From assembly GCA_004293645.1 (NCBI GenBank), contig REAB01000109.1, positions 1-33,772 on the forward strand: a stretch of 33,772 nt of DNA, read 5' to 3'. Position 1 is the stretch's first letter. Each line of letters opens with the position of its first letter. This stretch comes from Cytophagia bacterium (lineage in GTDB: Bacteria > Bacteroidota > Bacteroidia > Cytophagales > Spirosomataceae). Position numbers and translations under genes: made by a program. Under the pieces are notes generated by a model that did not search any database, was not told the DNA's origin, and was given only the letters and a program-made list of their open reading frames with translations. Positions 7,248-15,801 of the stretch are shown in pieces.

Positions 7248-7520
7248 ATGTTAGGCAACATACTTTTCGCTATTTCCGCATTTTTTCTGTTCGGTTTTTT
7301 GAACGTTACTTCTTCTCCAATGCCTGGCGGCGACCGGGGAGTAGGTTACGCTTTGATGATGATTATTTGCGGCGGCGGATTTTTTGTTTCTACAGGTTTG
7401 CTTGCATGGAAACTCGGTGCGAACCACTGTTTCGACTGGTTAGGCGAACGGAGCAGGGTACTCCTTCTATTAGGATGGTTTGCTTTTGCAATCAGTACCA
7501 TGGGCTTTGAAGCACTTTAA
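7248..7520 (+). CDS. Small hypothetical membrane protein
   Basis: I choose the ATG at 7248, giving 90 residues. A longer frame reaches back to 7167 but would overlap the zinc-ribbon gene by 67 bases and would add a hydrophilic stretch that is clearly the other frame of that gene. The protein shows three hydrophobic helices, at about 3-20 (MLGNILFAISAFFLFGFLN), 35-55 (ALMMIICGGGFFVSTGLLAW) and 70-88 (VLLLLGWFAFAISTMGF). No family recognised. The gene lies 14 bases after the zinc-ribbon gene, which suggests an operon. Confidence 0.65.
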   Translation: MLGNILFAISAFFLFGFLNVTSSPMPGGDRGVGYALMMIICGGGFFVSTGLLAWKLGANHCFDWLGERSRVLLLLGWFAFAISTMGFEAL

Positions 7521-7622
7521 GTTGTCATTATCAAAATTTGCCATCATTCCTCTTTTGGTAAATTAGGACGTTTTTGACAATTTATCGTAAAAATGGTCAG
7601 AAATTTTAATTTTATACCGAAG

Positions 7623-7656
7623 TTTGGGGCAAGTTTAGCTTAGTAACTAACTTTTG
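7623..7656 (+). promoter_or_regulatory. Candidate promoter before the methyltransferase/GT-C operon
   Basis: TTTG at 7623-7626 is followed after 21 bases by TAACTTTTG at 7648-7656, near the Bacteroidota TTTG and TAnnTTTG boxes with one extra base. The start codon at 7698 is about 40 bases downstream. Confidence 0.35.
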
Positions 7657-7697
7657 ACAAAAAAAACGCCACTACAACCTTTAATTTGCCCAATCAC

Positions 7698-8342
7698 ATG
7701 AATTATGAACGGATTTACGCCTACCGATTTCAACAAGTTGCCCGCGAAAAAAAGAAAGTAATATGGACTGTTATTGCCCAGTATTTTTACCAAATTTTGG
7801 GTAAACCTCAACGGATTCTCGACTCGGCGGGGGGAATGTGTGAATTTATCAACGCCGTACCTGCCCAAGAACGCTGGACAGTGGACATTGTAGATGCCAT
7901 TAAAGACTACGCCGACCCCGACGTAAAGCTCATCATTGGCGATGTATTGACGGTGGACTTGCCCGAAAATTATTTTGATGCTGTTTTTATTTCTAATTTT
8001 TTAGAGCATTTGCACAGCCAAGAAGAGGTAGCCTTGTTTTTGGGAAGAATGTACAAATGCCTCAAGCCAGGCGGTAAAATCGGGATCATTGGCCCCAATT
8101 TCAAATACTGCTATCGTCAATATTTCGACTTCGCCGACCATACCGTTATCTTGTCTGAGCTGGGTGTAGAAGAGCATTTGTACGGCGAAGGCTTTAAGAT
8201 TTCGCGCTCGCACGCGCGGTTTTTGCCGCTGTCTTTTCGGGGAGGCTTGCCCGTTCATCCTGTTTTAGTAAAACTTTACCTCGCCATGCCGTTTACTTGG
8301 TGGGTGTTGGGTAAACAATTTTTGATCGTAGGCGAAAAATAA
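7698..8342 (+). CDS. Class I SAM-dependent methyltransferase
   Basis: From the ATG at 7698 the product has 214 residues; a TTG at 7686 is an alternative but less likely start. It shows a Methyltransf_11/25-like fold: a motif I region ILDSAGGMCEF (an unusual glycine loop), VDIVDA as the acidic end of strand 2, IIGDVL, DAVFISNFLEHLHS and the post-motif LKPGGKIGIIGPN. A hydrophobic C-terminal stretch (about 185-205) could touch membrane. It is followed after 27 bases by two tandem membrane proteins on the same strand, and a role in methylating a lipid-linked or sugar substrate of that system is an inference. Substrate unknown. Confidence 0.85.
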   Translation: MNYERIYAYRFQQVAREKKKVIWTVIAQYFYQILGKPQRILDSAGGMCEFINAVPAQERWTVDIVDAIKDYADPDVKLIIGDVLTVDLPENYFDAVFISNFLEHLHSQEEVALFLGRMYKCLKPGGKIGIIGPNFKYCYRQYFDFADHTVILSELGVEEHLYGEGFKISRSHARFLPLSFRGGLPVHPVLVKLYLAMPFTWWVLGKQFLIVGEK

Positions 8343-8369
8343 TAATCTGTTTCAATTTTGGGGGTTTTT

Positions 8370-9614
8370 TTGAGTAAATTGATTATCACCATTCTCTCAT
8401 CGTTGGTGATTTGGGTAGGATCAAGTGCGCAATCCGATTCTTTTTGGCAAAATTTGGCGCAAAAACGGACAGAAAGTCGGTGGCTGTTTGCGGGTATTTT
8501 AGTGTTTCGGCTGCTGCCTTTTGTGTTTGTTTATGGGCTACTCAACGAAATGCCGCGCGGCGATGTGCCGTTTTTTTGGGGAAAAACCCAAGTAGCTTAC
8601 CAAGGCGGCATGGTTTACCAAGACTTTGTTTCTTACCACGCGCCCTTGTTTACTTATATTTTGGCATTCCCGCTGCATTTTTGGTACAGTTCCAAGGCCA
8701 TTGTGTTGCTGATGGTTGCCATTGAAAGCCTGTTGGTTTTTGCTACTTACCGACTTTACAAAACGGAGCGTCCCGACGCATTTAAGTCAGCTTTGTTGTA
8801 CTTGATACTGTCGGCCCCGCTTATCATGGTGCTGCTGGGCGGTCAAGAAGACATTTGGTTTTGGGGAGTGGCTCTTTTGATGTTGTGGTATTTTAAACGT
8901 TACCAAAAAGATGGGAAAGGCATGGGAGCTATTTTCTCAACGGGGCTGCTGGCTATCAAGGTTACTTTTGTTTTTTGGTTATTTCCGTTGATTTTAGTAC
9001 TTAAAAATCGTGTTTCGTTTTTGGCTGCGTTGGCCGCCGTTGGCGCGTTGAGCGCGGGGTTGTTGTATTATCTGGAAGGTACCGCTTTCTTGATGCCCTT
9101 GCAAATGACCGATAACCTGCTGAGTCCCAATTTATATACGATTTCACGGCCTTTTTTGGCGTTGGCTTTGGGGCATACGCCGCCGCTTACGCTTTTTAGT
9201 TGGGTGGGTTTGGTGCTTACTATTCTGGTTGCCATCTGGCTGGCTTTTCAGATACGCCACTGGACGCTCGACAAAAGTATGCCGCTTATTTTTATTGTTA
9301 CGTATGCTACCATGACGGTCATCATGCCCACTTCACCAGGCTACTATGCTTTCACTTATTTGCTGCCTTTTGTGTTTGAAATCATAGACTGGCACAAACG
9401 CCGTGAAGTGGCTATGTTGCTCCTAATCAATGTGTTGCTGGTTACGCAGCCATTCTTGTTTACTTATCTTCAAAGCCCCAACTATGAAGATATAACCGTG
9501 TTAAAAAAGCCGCTCTACTTGCTCGAATACACCCTGCAAATAGTGAACGTCGCTGCTTTTGGTTGGGTTTTATTTATTACATTTCAAAAAGCCAAACGCC
9601 CGCAAGTATGTTAA
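8370..9614 (+). CDS. Multi-pass membrane protein, probable GT-C-type (GT87-like) glycosyltransferase, paralog 1
   Basis: The protein of about 414 residues has roughly ten to twelve hydrophobic helices. No ATG lies near the 5' end; TTG codons at 8358, 8370 and 8379 are possible starts and I chose 8370 because it gives the natural beginning MSKLIITIL. After the first helices there is a loop with GDVPFFWGK and VYQDFVSYHAPLFTY, which resembles the first periplasmic loop with acidic residues of GT-C enzymes such as GT87/DUF2029. It shares with the next gene the motifs VYxDFxxYxPLFxY, LHFWxxxKAI and LGGQEDxWxW. It overlaps the next gene by 7 bases, so they are translationally coupled. Donor would be a polyprenyl-phosphate sugar by family analogy. 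Confidence 0.7.
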   Translation: MSKLIITILSSLVIWVGSSAQSDSFWQNLAQKRTESRWLFAGILVFRLLPFVFVYGLLNEMPRGDVPFFWGKTQVAYQGGMVYQDFVSYHAPLFTYILAFPLHFWYSSKAIVLLMVAIESLLVFATYRLYKTERPDAFKSALLYLILSAPLIMVLLGGQEDIWFWGVALLMLWYFKRYQKDGKGMGAIFSTGLLAIKVTFVFWLFPLILVLKNRVSFLAALAAVGALSAGLLYYLEGTAFLMPLQMTDNLLSPNLYTISRPFLALALGHTPPLTLFSWVGLVLTILVAIWLAFQIRHWTLDKSMPLIFIVTYATMTVIMPTSPGYYAFTYLLPFVFEIIDWHKRREVAMLLLINVLLVTQPFLFTYLQSPNYEDITVLKKPLYLLEYTLQIVNVAAFGWVLFITFQKAKRPQVC

Positions 9615-10855
9615 TTATTTGGGCTAAAGTAGGCATTTCTTTGGGCTGCTTGTTGGCCATTGTGGCGTGGTTTTGGTTTAGAAAACCAATACAAAACTGG
9701 TTGCACCATCATTCTGAGCAATCAATACTGACAATCAGCTTATTATTGCTTCGGCTTTGCCCCTTTTTGTTGGTGTTTGTGGTTTTAGATTATACGCCTT
9801 CTTCTGATTTAGACGGCTTTTTTGGGCAAGCTACCGAAGCTGCCAAAGGCAAGCTGGTTTACCGCGATTTTCGTTGCATGTACTCGCCGCTGTTTCCGTA
9901 TCTCAACGCGCTGGCACTCCATTTTTGGTTTGATAGAAAAGCCATTATTGTGGTTATGATGTTGATGGAGGGCTTGGCTTTGGTACTTACCAATCAGTTT
10001 TACAAAAATCAAATCACCAAATCCGAACGGTTGTTCAAATCGGTGCTTTATTTGCTTTTGCCTGGTTCGCTGGTGCTGTGTGTGTTGGGTGGCCAAGAAG
10101 ATGTTTGGATGTGGCTGGTTGCTGTTGCGGCTTATTTGACTTGGCAACGCACGCGGCAATTGGCTTGGTTTGGCTTGGTGCTGGCGTTGGGTTTTTTGCT
10201 CACCAAAGCCGTGTTTGTGTTGTTTTGCCCCGCTTTGTTGTTGTTGGTAGCGCGGCCTCAAAAATGGCTACCAAGCTTGGTAGCAGCTGGGACCGTGGCC
10301 GTGGCGGTGTTGTACTATTACACTGGCTGGCAATTTTTAGACCAACCGCTCAACGAAGCAGCCACGCTACGCGCACCCAACTGGGCTTCGGTTGTCAATC
10401 CGTGGGTATTTGATGGCATTGGTGTTGGCACTAAATGGTGGAACTGGGCGGGCTTGCTCACCACCGTCATCTTGACCACCTACACCGCCTACCGCGTACG
10501 CTTACTACCTTTTGAACGGGCTTTTTCGGCAGTTTGGGTTATTTGTTACGGCACCATGATGGCCGTTCAGCAAAGTGCGTACAGCAATTATATTTTTATA
10601 TTTTTACTACCGCTCACTTTCATTTGGATTGATTTCAACAACCGAAAAGAGGCCGCTTACTTCTTGATTTTCAATGCTTTGTGCGCCATTCACCCTTCGT
10701 TGTGGTGGCGTTTAAAAAGCCCCATTTACCGTGAGCCATCGGCTATTTTTATAGATACCGCCCACACCGCCGACTATCTGCTGCAAGTAGGCGTGGTGGG
10801 CGGTACGTTTTATTTTGTGTGGTTGGTTTGGAAAAAAGCGGTGGGTACACGCTAA
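9608..10855 (+). CDS. Multi-pass membrane protein, probable GT-C-type (GT87-like) glycosyltransferase, paralog 2
   Basis: The start is ATG at 9608, whose codon overlaps the stop of the previous gene (ATGTTAA), giving 415 residues. A longer frame from 9563 is excluded by that overlap. About ten to twelve hydrophobic segments are visible. The first large loop reads SSDLDGFFGQA, then VYRDFRCMYSPLFPY and LHFWFDRKAI, aligning with the preceding protein; both also have GGQED[IV]W and a late [IW]ID[WF] segment with basic residues. These are tandem duplicates that have diverged widely. The pair with its methyltransferase may build a lipid-linked glycan, but the substrate is unknown. It converges on the S9 peptidase gene with only 16 bases between stops. 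Confidence 0.7.
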   Translation: MLIIWAKVGISLGCLLAIVAWFWFRKPIQNWLHHHSEQSILTISLLLLRLCPFLLVFVVLDYTPSSDLDGFFGQATEAAKGKLVYRDFRCMYSPLFPYLNALALHFWFDRKAIIVVMMLMEGLALVLTNQFYKNQITKSERLFKSVLYLLLPGSLVLCVLGGQEDVWMWLVAVAAYLTWQRTRQLAWFGLVLALGFLLTKAVFVLFCPALLLLVARPQKWLPSLVAAGTVAVAVLYYYTGWQFLDQPLNEAATLRAPNWASVVNPWVFDGIGVGTKWWNWAGLLTTVILTTYTAYRVRLLPFERAFSAVWVICYGTMMAVQQSAYSNYIFIFLLPLTFIWIDFNNRKEAAYFLIFNALCAIHPSLWWRLKSPIYREPSAIFIDTAHTADYLLQVGVVGGTFYFVWLVWKKAVGTR

Positions 10856-10871
10856 AAAAAGTGGCCAACAT

Positions 10872-13448
10872 TTATCGGTCTGCCGCTTTTTGCGCGGGCA
10901 ACAGCCGCTGATTAATTCCTTTTTCGAGCATGGGCAGTCCGTTGGTCATCCAAGCAGGGGCGGGTGCATCTTTGAGATAATGGTCGAAATACTGGTAAAG
11001 CCGCACCGCAAAATCTTTCATGTTTTGGCGTTTGGTAAGGCCGTGCTTTTCGCCGTTGTAGTTGAGCATCCAAACGGGTTTGTCCAAGCGTTTGAGCGCC
11101 ATATAAAATTCAATGCCTTGGTACCAGGGCACCGCCCCGTCGTCATCGTTGTGCATCATCAGCACGGGGGTTTGGATTTTGGGCGCGTGAAAAAGCGGTG
11201 AGTTTTCGACATATTGCAGCGGTTTGTCCCACAGTGTGCCGCCAATGCGCGTTTGATTGCGCTCATACTGCGACTGCCGCGAGTTGCCCGATTCCCAGCG
11301 AATACCGCCGTAAGCACTCGTCATATTGACTACGGGCGCGCCCGCCTCGGCAGCCCTAAAAAGGTTGGTTTGGGTAATAAGATAAGCCGTTTGGTAGCCG
11401 CCCCAGCTATGCCCCGAAATGCCAATTCGGTCTTTGTCTACAAAGCCTTTGTCAATGATACTCAACACCCCTGGCACAACGCAATTGTAGGCGTTCTGGC
11501 CTGGATAGCCCGTTTTGTAAACAATGTCTGGTACAAAAACAACGTAGCCATTGCTCACAAAATAAGCATAATTGACGTACGAACGAATGGGGCGCGGGGC
11601 AACGTGGCTGTGTAAATTGTCCGAATTTTTTTCGTAAAAATAAGTCATCATCGGGTACTTTTTGCTGGGGTCGAAGTTCTCTGGTTTGTAAAGCAGCCCC
11701 TGCAAAGGCGTGCCGTCGCCCGCACGCCAATTTACCACCTCAACGCTACCCCACAGGTAATCAGCTTGTTGCGGATTGGCATCGGTAACGCGGACGGTAT
11801 TTTTGAAGCTCAAATCGGTGGCGTACCAATCGGGATAGGCTTTGAAAGTTTCTTGCGTAAACAACAAGCGGTCGGTGTCTTTGGCCTTCAAAACCACGTT
11901 TCCTATCTTAAAATCTCCTTCCAAAAGACGTTGGATGTTGGACTGCGCGTCTGCGGACTTTGAACGTTCGACATTGGACGTTTGCGATTTAAGATTTTCT
12001 TGTGGCTGGGAATCTGCTATTTGACTGCGCGTCTGCGGATATTTGGAATTTGCTATTTGTATTTGCGCAAACCCTTCTCGCTTAGTGGTTTCGTTTACGG
12101 TTTTGAGCAGCAGCGTTTTTGTTAAATCAATCGCGCGCTCTTCTGCGTCTAATTTCAGATAGCGGTATTGCGTTTTCTCGGTTCGGCCTGCCGTCAGGTT
12201 TTTCTTTTGCGTTGCGTTCTTGGGCTCAATTTGCCAAATGTCGTAACGGTCATAAATCAACACACTTTCGTCGTTTTTGCTCCAACCCGCCAGGCCATAG
12301 GGATTTGGGAAATCGGGGTGGTCGTCTTCTTCGTCCGCAAATTGAATGGCTTTATTGTCGGTCAACTGAATGGTTTTGTTTTGGGCAGTATCGTGGGCAA
12401 ACCAGGCCGTATCGGGGTTTGAAAACCAGTAGAGATATTTTCCTGCGGGCGAAACGCGCGCCACGCCTTCGAGTTTTTGTTTGAGTAAAGTAGCTGCCCC
12501 ATCGCGCACATTCACCAAATAAATGTCTTGCTTGGGATTCCAGTCCCAGTGTTGGTTAGCATATTTTACGTTGGAAGTGGCCAGTATAAAATCGGCGTTG
12601 CCTTCATCAACCAACTCGACATCGGGTATGGCTGGGTTGGCAAGTTGCGCGATTTTTTTGTCGTTGAGATTTACAACCGCCAAATACGACCGCTTTTTGT
12701 CCATTTCGAGCGACACTTTTTGCTGTGGCTGTAGTTTTTGGTCTTGCCAATTCCACACTTCTACGTTTACAATTTCTTCGGGCAGTAGGAGTGTGTCGGG
12801 CAAAATGGGCTTGGGGTTGGTACCAAAAAATAATTTTGACCCATTTTTAGCAAATTTAGGGGCATATTCGCTGCTTACGAGCCAGCCAGATGGGCCAGGT
12901 TGCCTGGTTTCGTCGCACAGAAGTGCGGCGGCTACCTCGCCAGTTTTCCAGTACATCAGTTTGGGCATTCGCAGGGGCTTTTTGGCGTTGGTGTCTAAGT
13001 CGGCTACAAAGGCGAGCTGCGCACCCACTTCGTCAAAGGCTAATTTTTTGAATTTGTGCTTGGGGTGTGCCGTCAAAATCAACTGGGCTTGTTGCGTAGC
13101 CGTTTCAAATACATACACGCCCGCTTTGGTTGAGTCGCTGCCCGTGGAGGCAAAAGCCAAGCGGTTGCCGTTTTTAGAAACCTCGTAATCGGTTACGAAA
13201 CCGAAGTTTTTTTCTGTCCCTGTTTTTAAGTCGCGCCACACCAAGCCGTAGCCGTTTTCGTCGCTTTCTTTTTTTGGTTTGGTTTTAGCGGGTTTTGTTG
13301 TATCGGGCTTGGCCGTTTTTGTTGGGGTTTCTGCCAAAAAAGCCACCCAACTTCCTCCCTTTTCGGGAATCTTAAACGATTGAACCGCCGATTTCTTAAT
13401 CAACTGTTTGGCGTTGAGGGCGTAAATGCCCAACGAATCTTTGGGCAT
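10872..13448 (-). CDS. S9 prolyl-oligopeptidase, C-terminal fragment with catalytic domain (interrupted gene)
   Basis: This 858-residue frame holds part of a beta-propeller and the complete alpha/beta-hydrolase domain of an S9 peptidase. The catalytic serine is in GISGHSWGGYQ (about residue 680), the aspartate in HNDDDGAVPW and the histidine in NGEKHGLTKR. A Ser/Gln/Asn-rich linker at about residues 470-500 separates propeller blades. The ATG at 13448 is an internal Met; the frame is open further upstream through VVKTAKRAKKKKEE. A 116-bp insertion at 13490-13616 separates it from its signal peptide and N-terminus (13574-13942). Removing the insertion joins both parts in one frame of 984 residues. 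S9 enzymes cleave short peptides; this one would be secreted. Without the signal peptide the fragment is probably not exported, and the gene may be inactive. Confidence 0.88.
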   Translation of the reverse strand: MPKDSLGIYALNAKQLIKKSAVQSFKIPEKGGSWVAFLAETPTKTAKPDTTKPAKTKPKKESDENGYGLVWRDLKTGTEKNFGFVTDYEVSKNGNRLAFASTGSDSTKAGVYVFETATQQAQLILTAHPKHKFKKLAFDEVGAQLAFVADLDTNAKKPLRMPKLMYWKTGEVAAALLCDETRQPGPSGWLVSSEYAPKFAKNGSKLFFGTNPKPILPDTLLLPEEIVNVEVWNWQDQKLQPQQKVSLEMDKKRSYLAVVNLNDKKIAQLANPAIPDVELVDEGNADFILATSNVKYANQHWDWNPKQDIYLVNVRDGAATLLKQKLEGVARVSPAGKYLYWFSNPDTAWFAHDTAQNKTIQLTDNKAIQFADEEDDHPDFPNPYGLAGWSKNDESVLIYDRYDIWQIEPKNATQKKNLTAGRTEKTQYRYLKLDAEERAIDLTKTLLLKTVNETTKREGFAQIQIANSKYPQTRSQIADSQPQENLKSQTSNVERSKSADAQSNIQRLLEGDFKIGNVVLKAKDTDRLLFTQETFKAYPDWYATDLSFKNTVRVTDANPQQADYLWGSVEVVNWRAGDGTPLQGLLYKPENFDPSKKYPMMTYFYEKNSDNLHSHVAPRPIRSYVNYAYFVSNGYVVFVPDIVYKTGYPGQNAYNCVVPGVLSIIDKGFVDKDRIGISGHSWGGYQTAYLITQTNLFRAAEAGAPVVNMTSAYGGIRWESGNSRQSQYERNQTRIGGTLWDKPLQYVENSPLFHAPKIQTPVLMMHNDDDGAVPWYQGIEFYMALKRLDKPVWMLNYNGEKHGLTKRQNMKDFAVRLYQYFDHYLKDAPAPAWMTNGLPMLEKGINQRLLPAQKAADR

Positions 13449-13489
13449 TTCTTCTTTTTTCTTTTTGGCACGTTTAGCCGTTTTTACTA

Positions 13490-13616
13490 CCGCAAGCGGG
13501 CATCCTTCATAACCATTAAAAAGTAGTTGACACTTTGGCTTGTAAACAATTGAATGTCAATGATTTAAAATGCCTATTTTTTATTTCCGTGAAGGAGAAG
13601 GATGCCCGCAAGCGGG
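13490..13616. mobile_element. Small inverted-repeat insertion (MITE/REP-like) inside the S9 peptidase gene
   Basis: The ends are inverted copies: CCGCAAGCGGGCATCCTTC (13490-13508) and GAAGGATGCCCGCAAGCGG (13597-13615), complementary except for two central bases. CCGCAAGCGGG also occurs as an 11-base direct repeat at 13490-13500 and 13606-13616, which fits a target-site duplication. Net insertion is 116 bases; deletion of one repeat plus the intervening DNA restores the peptidase frame exactly. The interior is AT-rich and has an inner TTGACA/TGTCAA pair. It encodes nothing, so it would need a helper transposase elsewhere. Confidence 0.75.
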
Positions 13617-13942
13617 GGCTTAATTTTAAAAACAGCAAATTCAGAATCGGTACTAAATTTCAATTCTGTCCCGCGAGCAACGGAGTCCATTTGATTGGTA
13701 ATCAGATTTTTAAACGCTATTCTGCCGTCGCCTTCTTGCGGGTTGATGGCCACCGCAAACCATTGACCGTTATTAGAAACAGCCCGTTCGGGCATATCTT
13801 TCCAAAAATCATAAACGGCGTGGGTCAGCGGTTTTTTAGCAGTTGGCGCGGGTGTTTGAATTTTAGTTTTACCTTTTTTTTGGGCTAAAATCGAAAAATG
13901 GCCAACGAAGCAAAGTGAAAGCAGTAAGATAAATTTCTTCAT
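13574..13942 (-). CDS. S9 prolyl-oligopeptidase, N-terminal fragment (interrupted gene)
   Basis: The 122-residue frame begins with a clear signal peptide (MKKFILLLSLCFVGHFSILAQ cleaved after the AQ), a Lys/Thr-rich linker and the first blade region of an S9 peptidase, with VYDFWKDMPERAVSNNGQWF and ISTDSEFAVFKIKPP-like text. After KIKPPL the frame runs into the inserted element and ends with the foreign tail AGILLLHGNKK. The remainder of the enzyme is at 10872-13448. The start is ATG at 13942; a 475-base gap to the dehydrogenase gene lies upstream. Expression would give a short secreted peptide without catalytic residues. Confidence 0.8.
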   Translation of the reverse strand: MKKFILLLSLCFVGHFSILAQKKGKTKIQTPAPTAKKPLTHAVYDFWKDMPERAVSNNGQWFAVAINPQEGDGRIAFKNLITNQMDSVARGTELKFSTDSEFAVFKIKPPLAGILLLHGNKK

Positions 13943-14417
13943 TTTGAGCAGGTTTTAAGGCTTGAAAATACACAAACAACGAACACAATTCAAAATTCTG
14001 CGACGAAAAGTCATTTTCCAACTCCCAAAACACCCTAAAACGCAAACTTTGACACACTTAGTAGCTTTGCCCGTACTGACTGGCCACTTGTACCACAGCG
14101 GCGGTCTAAAACTGGAATGGGAAGTTTCGCTTGCGGTGTGCGCGGGTCATGCCCAAGGTCTTGTATTTTTCTAACAAGGATATTCGTAGCTTATTTTTGC
14201 ATTTGGGTTCATTGGGGTGCGAAATATCGTGAAGATAGTGAGTTTACACTTGTCCACCTTGCCCTAAAATCGGGGTACGGCGTACATATTCCAGAAATCA
14301 AAACTTTGACCGTCCCATAAACTGCATTTTAACAAACTATTGTAGTAAATTTGCCGTTCCAAATGGCATGCCAATTTGACAACTCATGTATTCCAAATCA
14401 AAAACAAAAAAACAAGT
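13943..14417. other. Divergent intergenic region between peptidase and dehydrogenase genes
   Basis: This 475-base gap separates two divergent genes and should hold both promoters. Two short plus-strand frames (about 13962-14174 and 14117-14320) are present but show no domain, overlap each other, and start weakly; I do not call them. A TAAATTTG box at 14346-14353 is the best promoter element. Confidence 0.45.
14346..14353 (+). promoter_or_regulatory. Candidate -7 box for the dehydrogenase gene
   Basis: TAAATTTG matches the Bacteroidota -7 consensus TAnnTTTG exactly and lies 64 bases before the ATG at 14418. The upstream -33 element is weak (a T-rich stretch near 14327), so this remains a candidate. 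Confidence 0.4.
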
Positions 14418-15692
14418 ATGAATTACATTGAACCCGCTCCTATTAAAGATAAGGAGAACCCGCTTGCGTCGATGATGTCGCGGTTTGACAAAGCCGCCGA
14501 GTTGTTGGGCATCAACGACGAAATGTACAACATTTTGAAAATACCGCGCCGACAAATAACGGTAGGACTGCCCGTTACGATGGACAACGGCAAAATCAAG
14601 GTTTTTGAAGGTTATCGCGTCATTCACTCCACTATTTTGGGACCTGCCAAGGGCGGTATTCGCTTTGATATGGGCGTAAATATTGACGAAGTACGGGCTT
14701 TGGCCGCTTGGATGACCTGGAAATGCGCCGTAGTGGACATTCCGTACGGCGGCGCGAAAGGGGGCATCATGTGCAATCCGCGCGAGATGTCGGCGGGCGA
14801 AATGGAGCGCCTCATGCGGGCTTATACACTCTCCATGCTCGACGTTTTTGGCCCAGATAAAGACATTCCTGCCCCCGACATGGGTACTGGCCCGCGCGAA
14901 ATGGCCTGGCTCATGGACGAATACTCGAAGGCCAATGGCATGACAGTTCACGCCGTAGTAACGGGCAAACCGCTCGTTCTGGGTGGTTCGCTGGGACGCA
15001 CCGAAGCCACGGGGCGCGGCGTAACGGTGTCGGCGTTGGCGGCCATGGAAAAAATGCGAATCAATCCTTACAAAGCCACGGCAGCTATTCAAGGTTTTGG
15101 CAATGTAGGTATGTATGCCGCCGCGCTGCTGCACGAACGGGGCGTAACGGTGCAGGCCGTCAGTGATATTTCGGGCGGATATTTTAACGAAAAGGGCATT
15201 GATATTGAAGCCGCCATGCAATACCGCGCGGCCAACGGCGGCGTATTAGAAGGCTTCAAAGGCGCAGACTTGATTTCAAACGAAGAGTTGTTGTCGTTGG
15301 CGGTAGATGTGTTGGTGCCAGCGGCCAAAGAAGACGTAATAACCCAAGAAAACGCGCGCGAAATTAGGGCAAAAATGATTGTAGAAGGCGCAAATGGGCC
15401 CACCTCGGCCAATGCTGACGACATCATTAACGACAAAGGCATCATGGTCATACCCGATATTTTGGCCAACGCGGGCGGTGTAACAGTGTCGTATTTTGAA
15501 TGGGTCCAAAATAGAATTGGCTATAAATGGACCCTCGAACGCATCAATCGCCGTTCTGACCGCATCATGAAAGACGCTTTCGATAAAGTATATGCCACCT
15601 CGCAAAAATACCAAGTCAATATGCGCTTGGCGGCCTACATTGTGGCCATCGACAAGGTAGCCAGTACGTACCAATATCGGGGAGGGTACTAA
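14418..15692 (+). CDS. gdhA: Glu/Leu/Phe/Val dehydrogenase (glutamate dehydrogenase)
   Basis: This 424-residue enzyme catalyses reversible oxidative deamination of glutamate to 2-oxoglutarate with NAD(P). It has the substrate-binding domain with GPAKGGIRF and the catalytic-lysine segment PYGGAKGGI, the DMGTGPREMAWL segment, then the hinge GKPLVLGGSLGRTEATGRG and the Rossmann fold GFGNVGMYAA. The C-terminal part shows VEGANGPTS and ILANAGGVTVSYFEW. Length and motifs match full-length hexameric GDH. The start is ATG at 14418; an upstream TTG at 14376 is less likely. The gene stands alone with a long inverted repeat right after its stop. A 294-residue frame antisense to it (14337-15221) is a codon-bias shadow. 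The exact cofactor cannot be told from sequence reading. Confidence 0.95.
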   Translation: MNYIEPAPIKDKENPLASMMSRFDKAAELLGINDEMYNILKIPRRQITVGLPVTMDNGKIKVFEGYRVIHSTILGPAKGGIRFDMGVNIDEVRALAAWMTWKCAVVDIPYGGAKGGIMCNPREMSAGEMERLMRAYTLSMLDVFGPDKDIPAPDMGTGPREMAWLMDEYSKANGMTVHAVVTGKPLVLGGSLGRTEATGRGVTVSALAAMEKMRINPYKATAAIQGFGNVGMYAAALLHERGVTVQAVSDISGGYFNEKGIDIEAAMQYRAANGGVLEGFKGADLISNEELLSLAVDVLVPAAKEDVITQENAREIRAKMIVEGANGPTSANADDIINDKGIMVIPDILANAGGVTVSYFEWVQNRIGYKWTLERINRRSDRIMKDAFDKVYATSQKYQVNMRLAAYIVAIDKVASTYQYRGGY

Positions 15693-15720
15693 GAAAGGTG
15701 TAGGGTGTACAAGGTGTAAG

Positions 15721-15795
15721 GTGTAGAGGTGAAAGTGTAAAGTTGTAATAGTCTAATTTTTTTATACTTTCACCTTTACACTTTCACCTCTACAC
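15721..15795. terminator. Long inverted repeat, probable bidirectional terminator
   Basis: GTGTAGAGGTGAAAGTGTAAAG (15721-15742, in two parts of a 22-base arm) pairs perfectly with the arm at 15774-15795, around a T-rich loop of 31 bases. It lies between two convergent genes (stops at 15692 and 15802). Short GGTGTA repeats precede it from about 15697, giving the low-complexity look of a Bacteroidota intergenic repeat. A terminator role fits the position but there is no classic T tail. Confidence 0.6.
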
Positions 15796-15801
15796 TCAAA
15801 T

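Noticed and set aside
13962..14320. Two overlapping short plus-strand frames between the peptidase and dehydrogenase genes
   Set aside because: Neither shows a domain, hydrophobic pattern or convincing start, and they overlap in different frames.
14337..15221. A 294-residue frame antisense to the glutamate dehydrogenase gene
   Set aside because: It is rich in His, Arg and Gly and has no domain; it is a codon-bias shadow of the conserved gene on the other strand.
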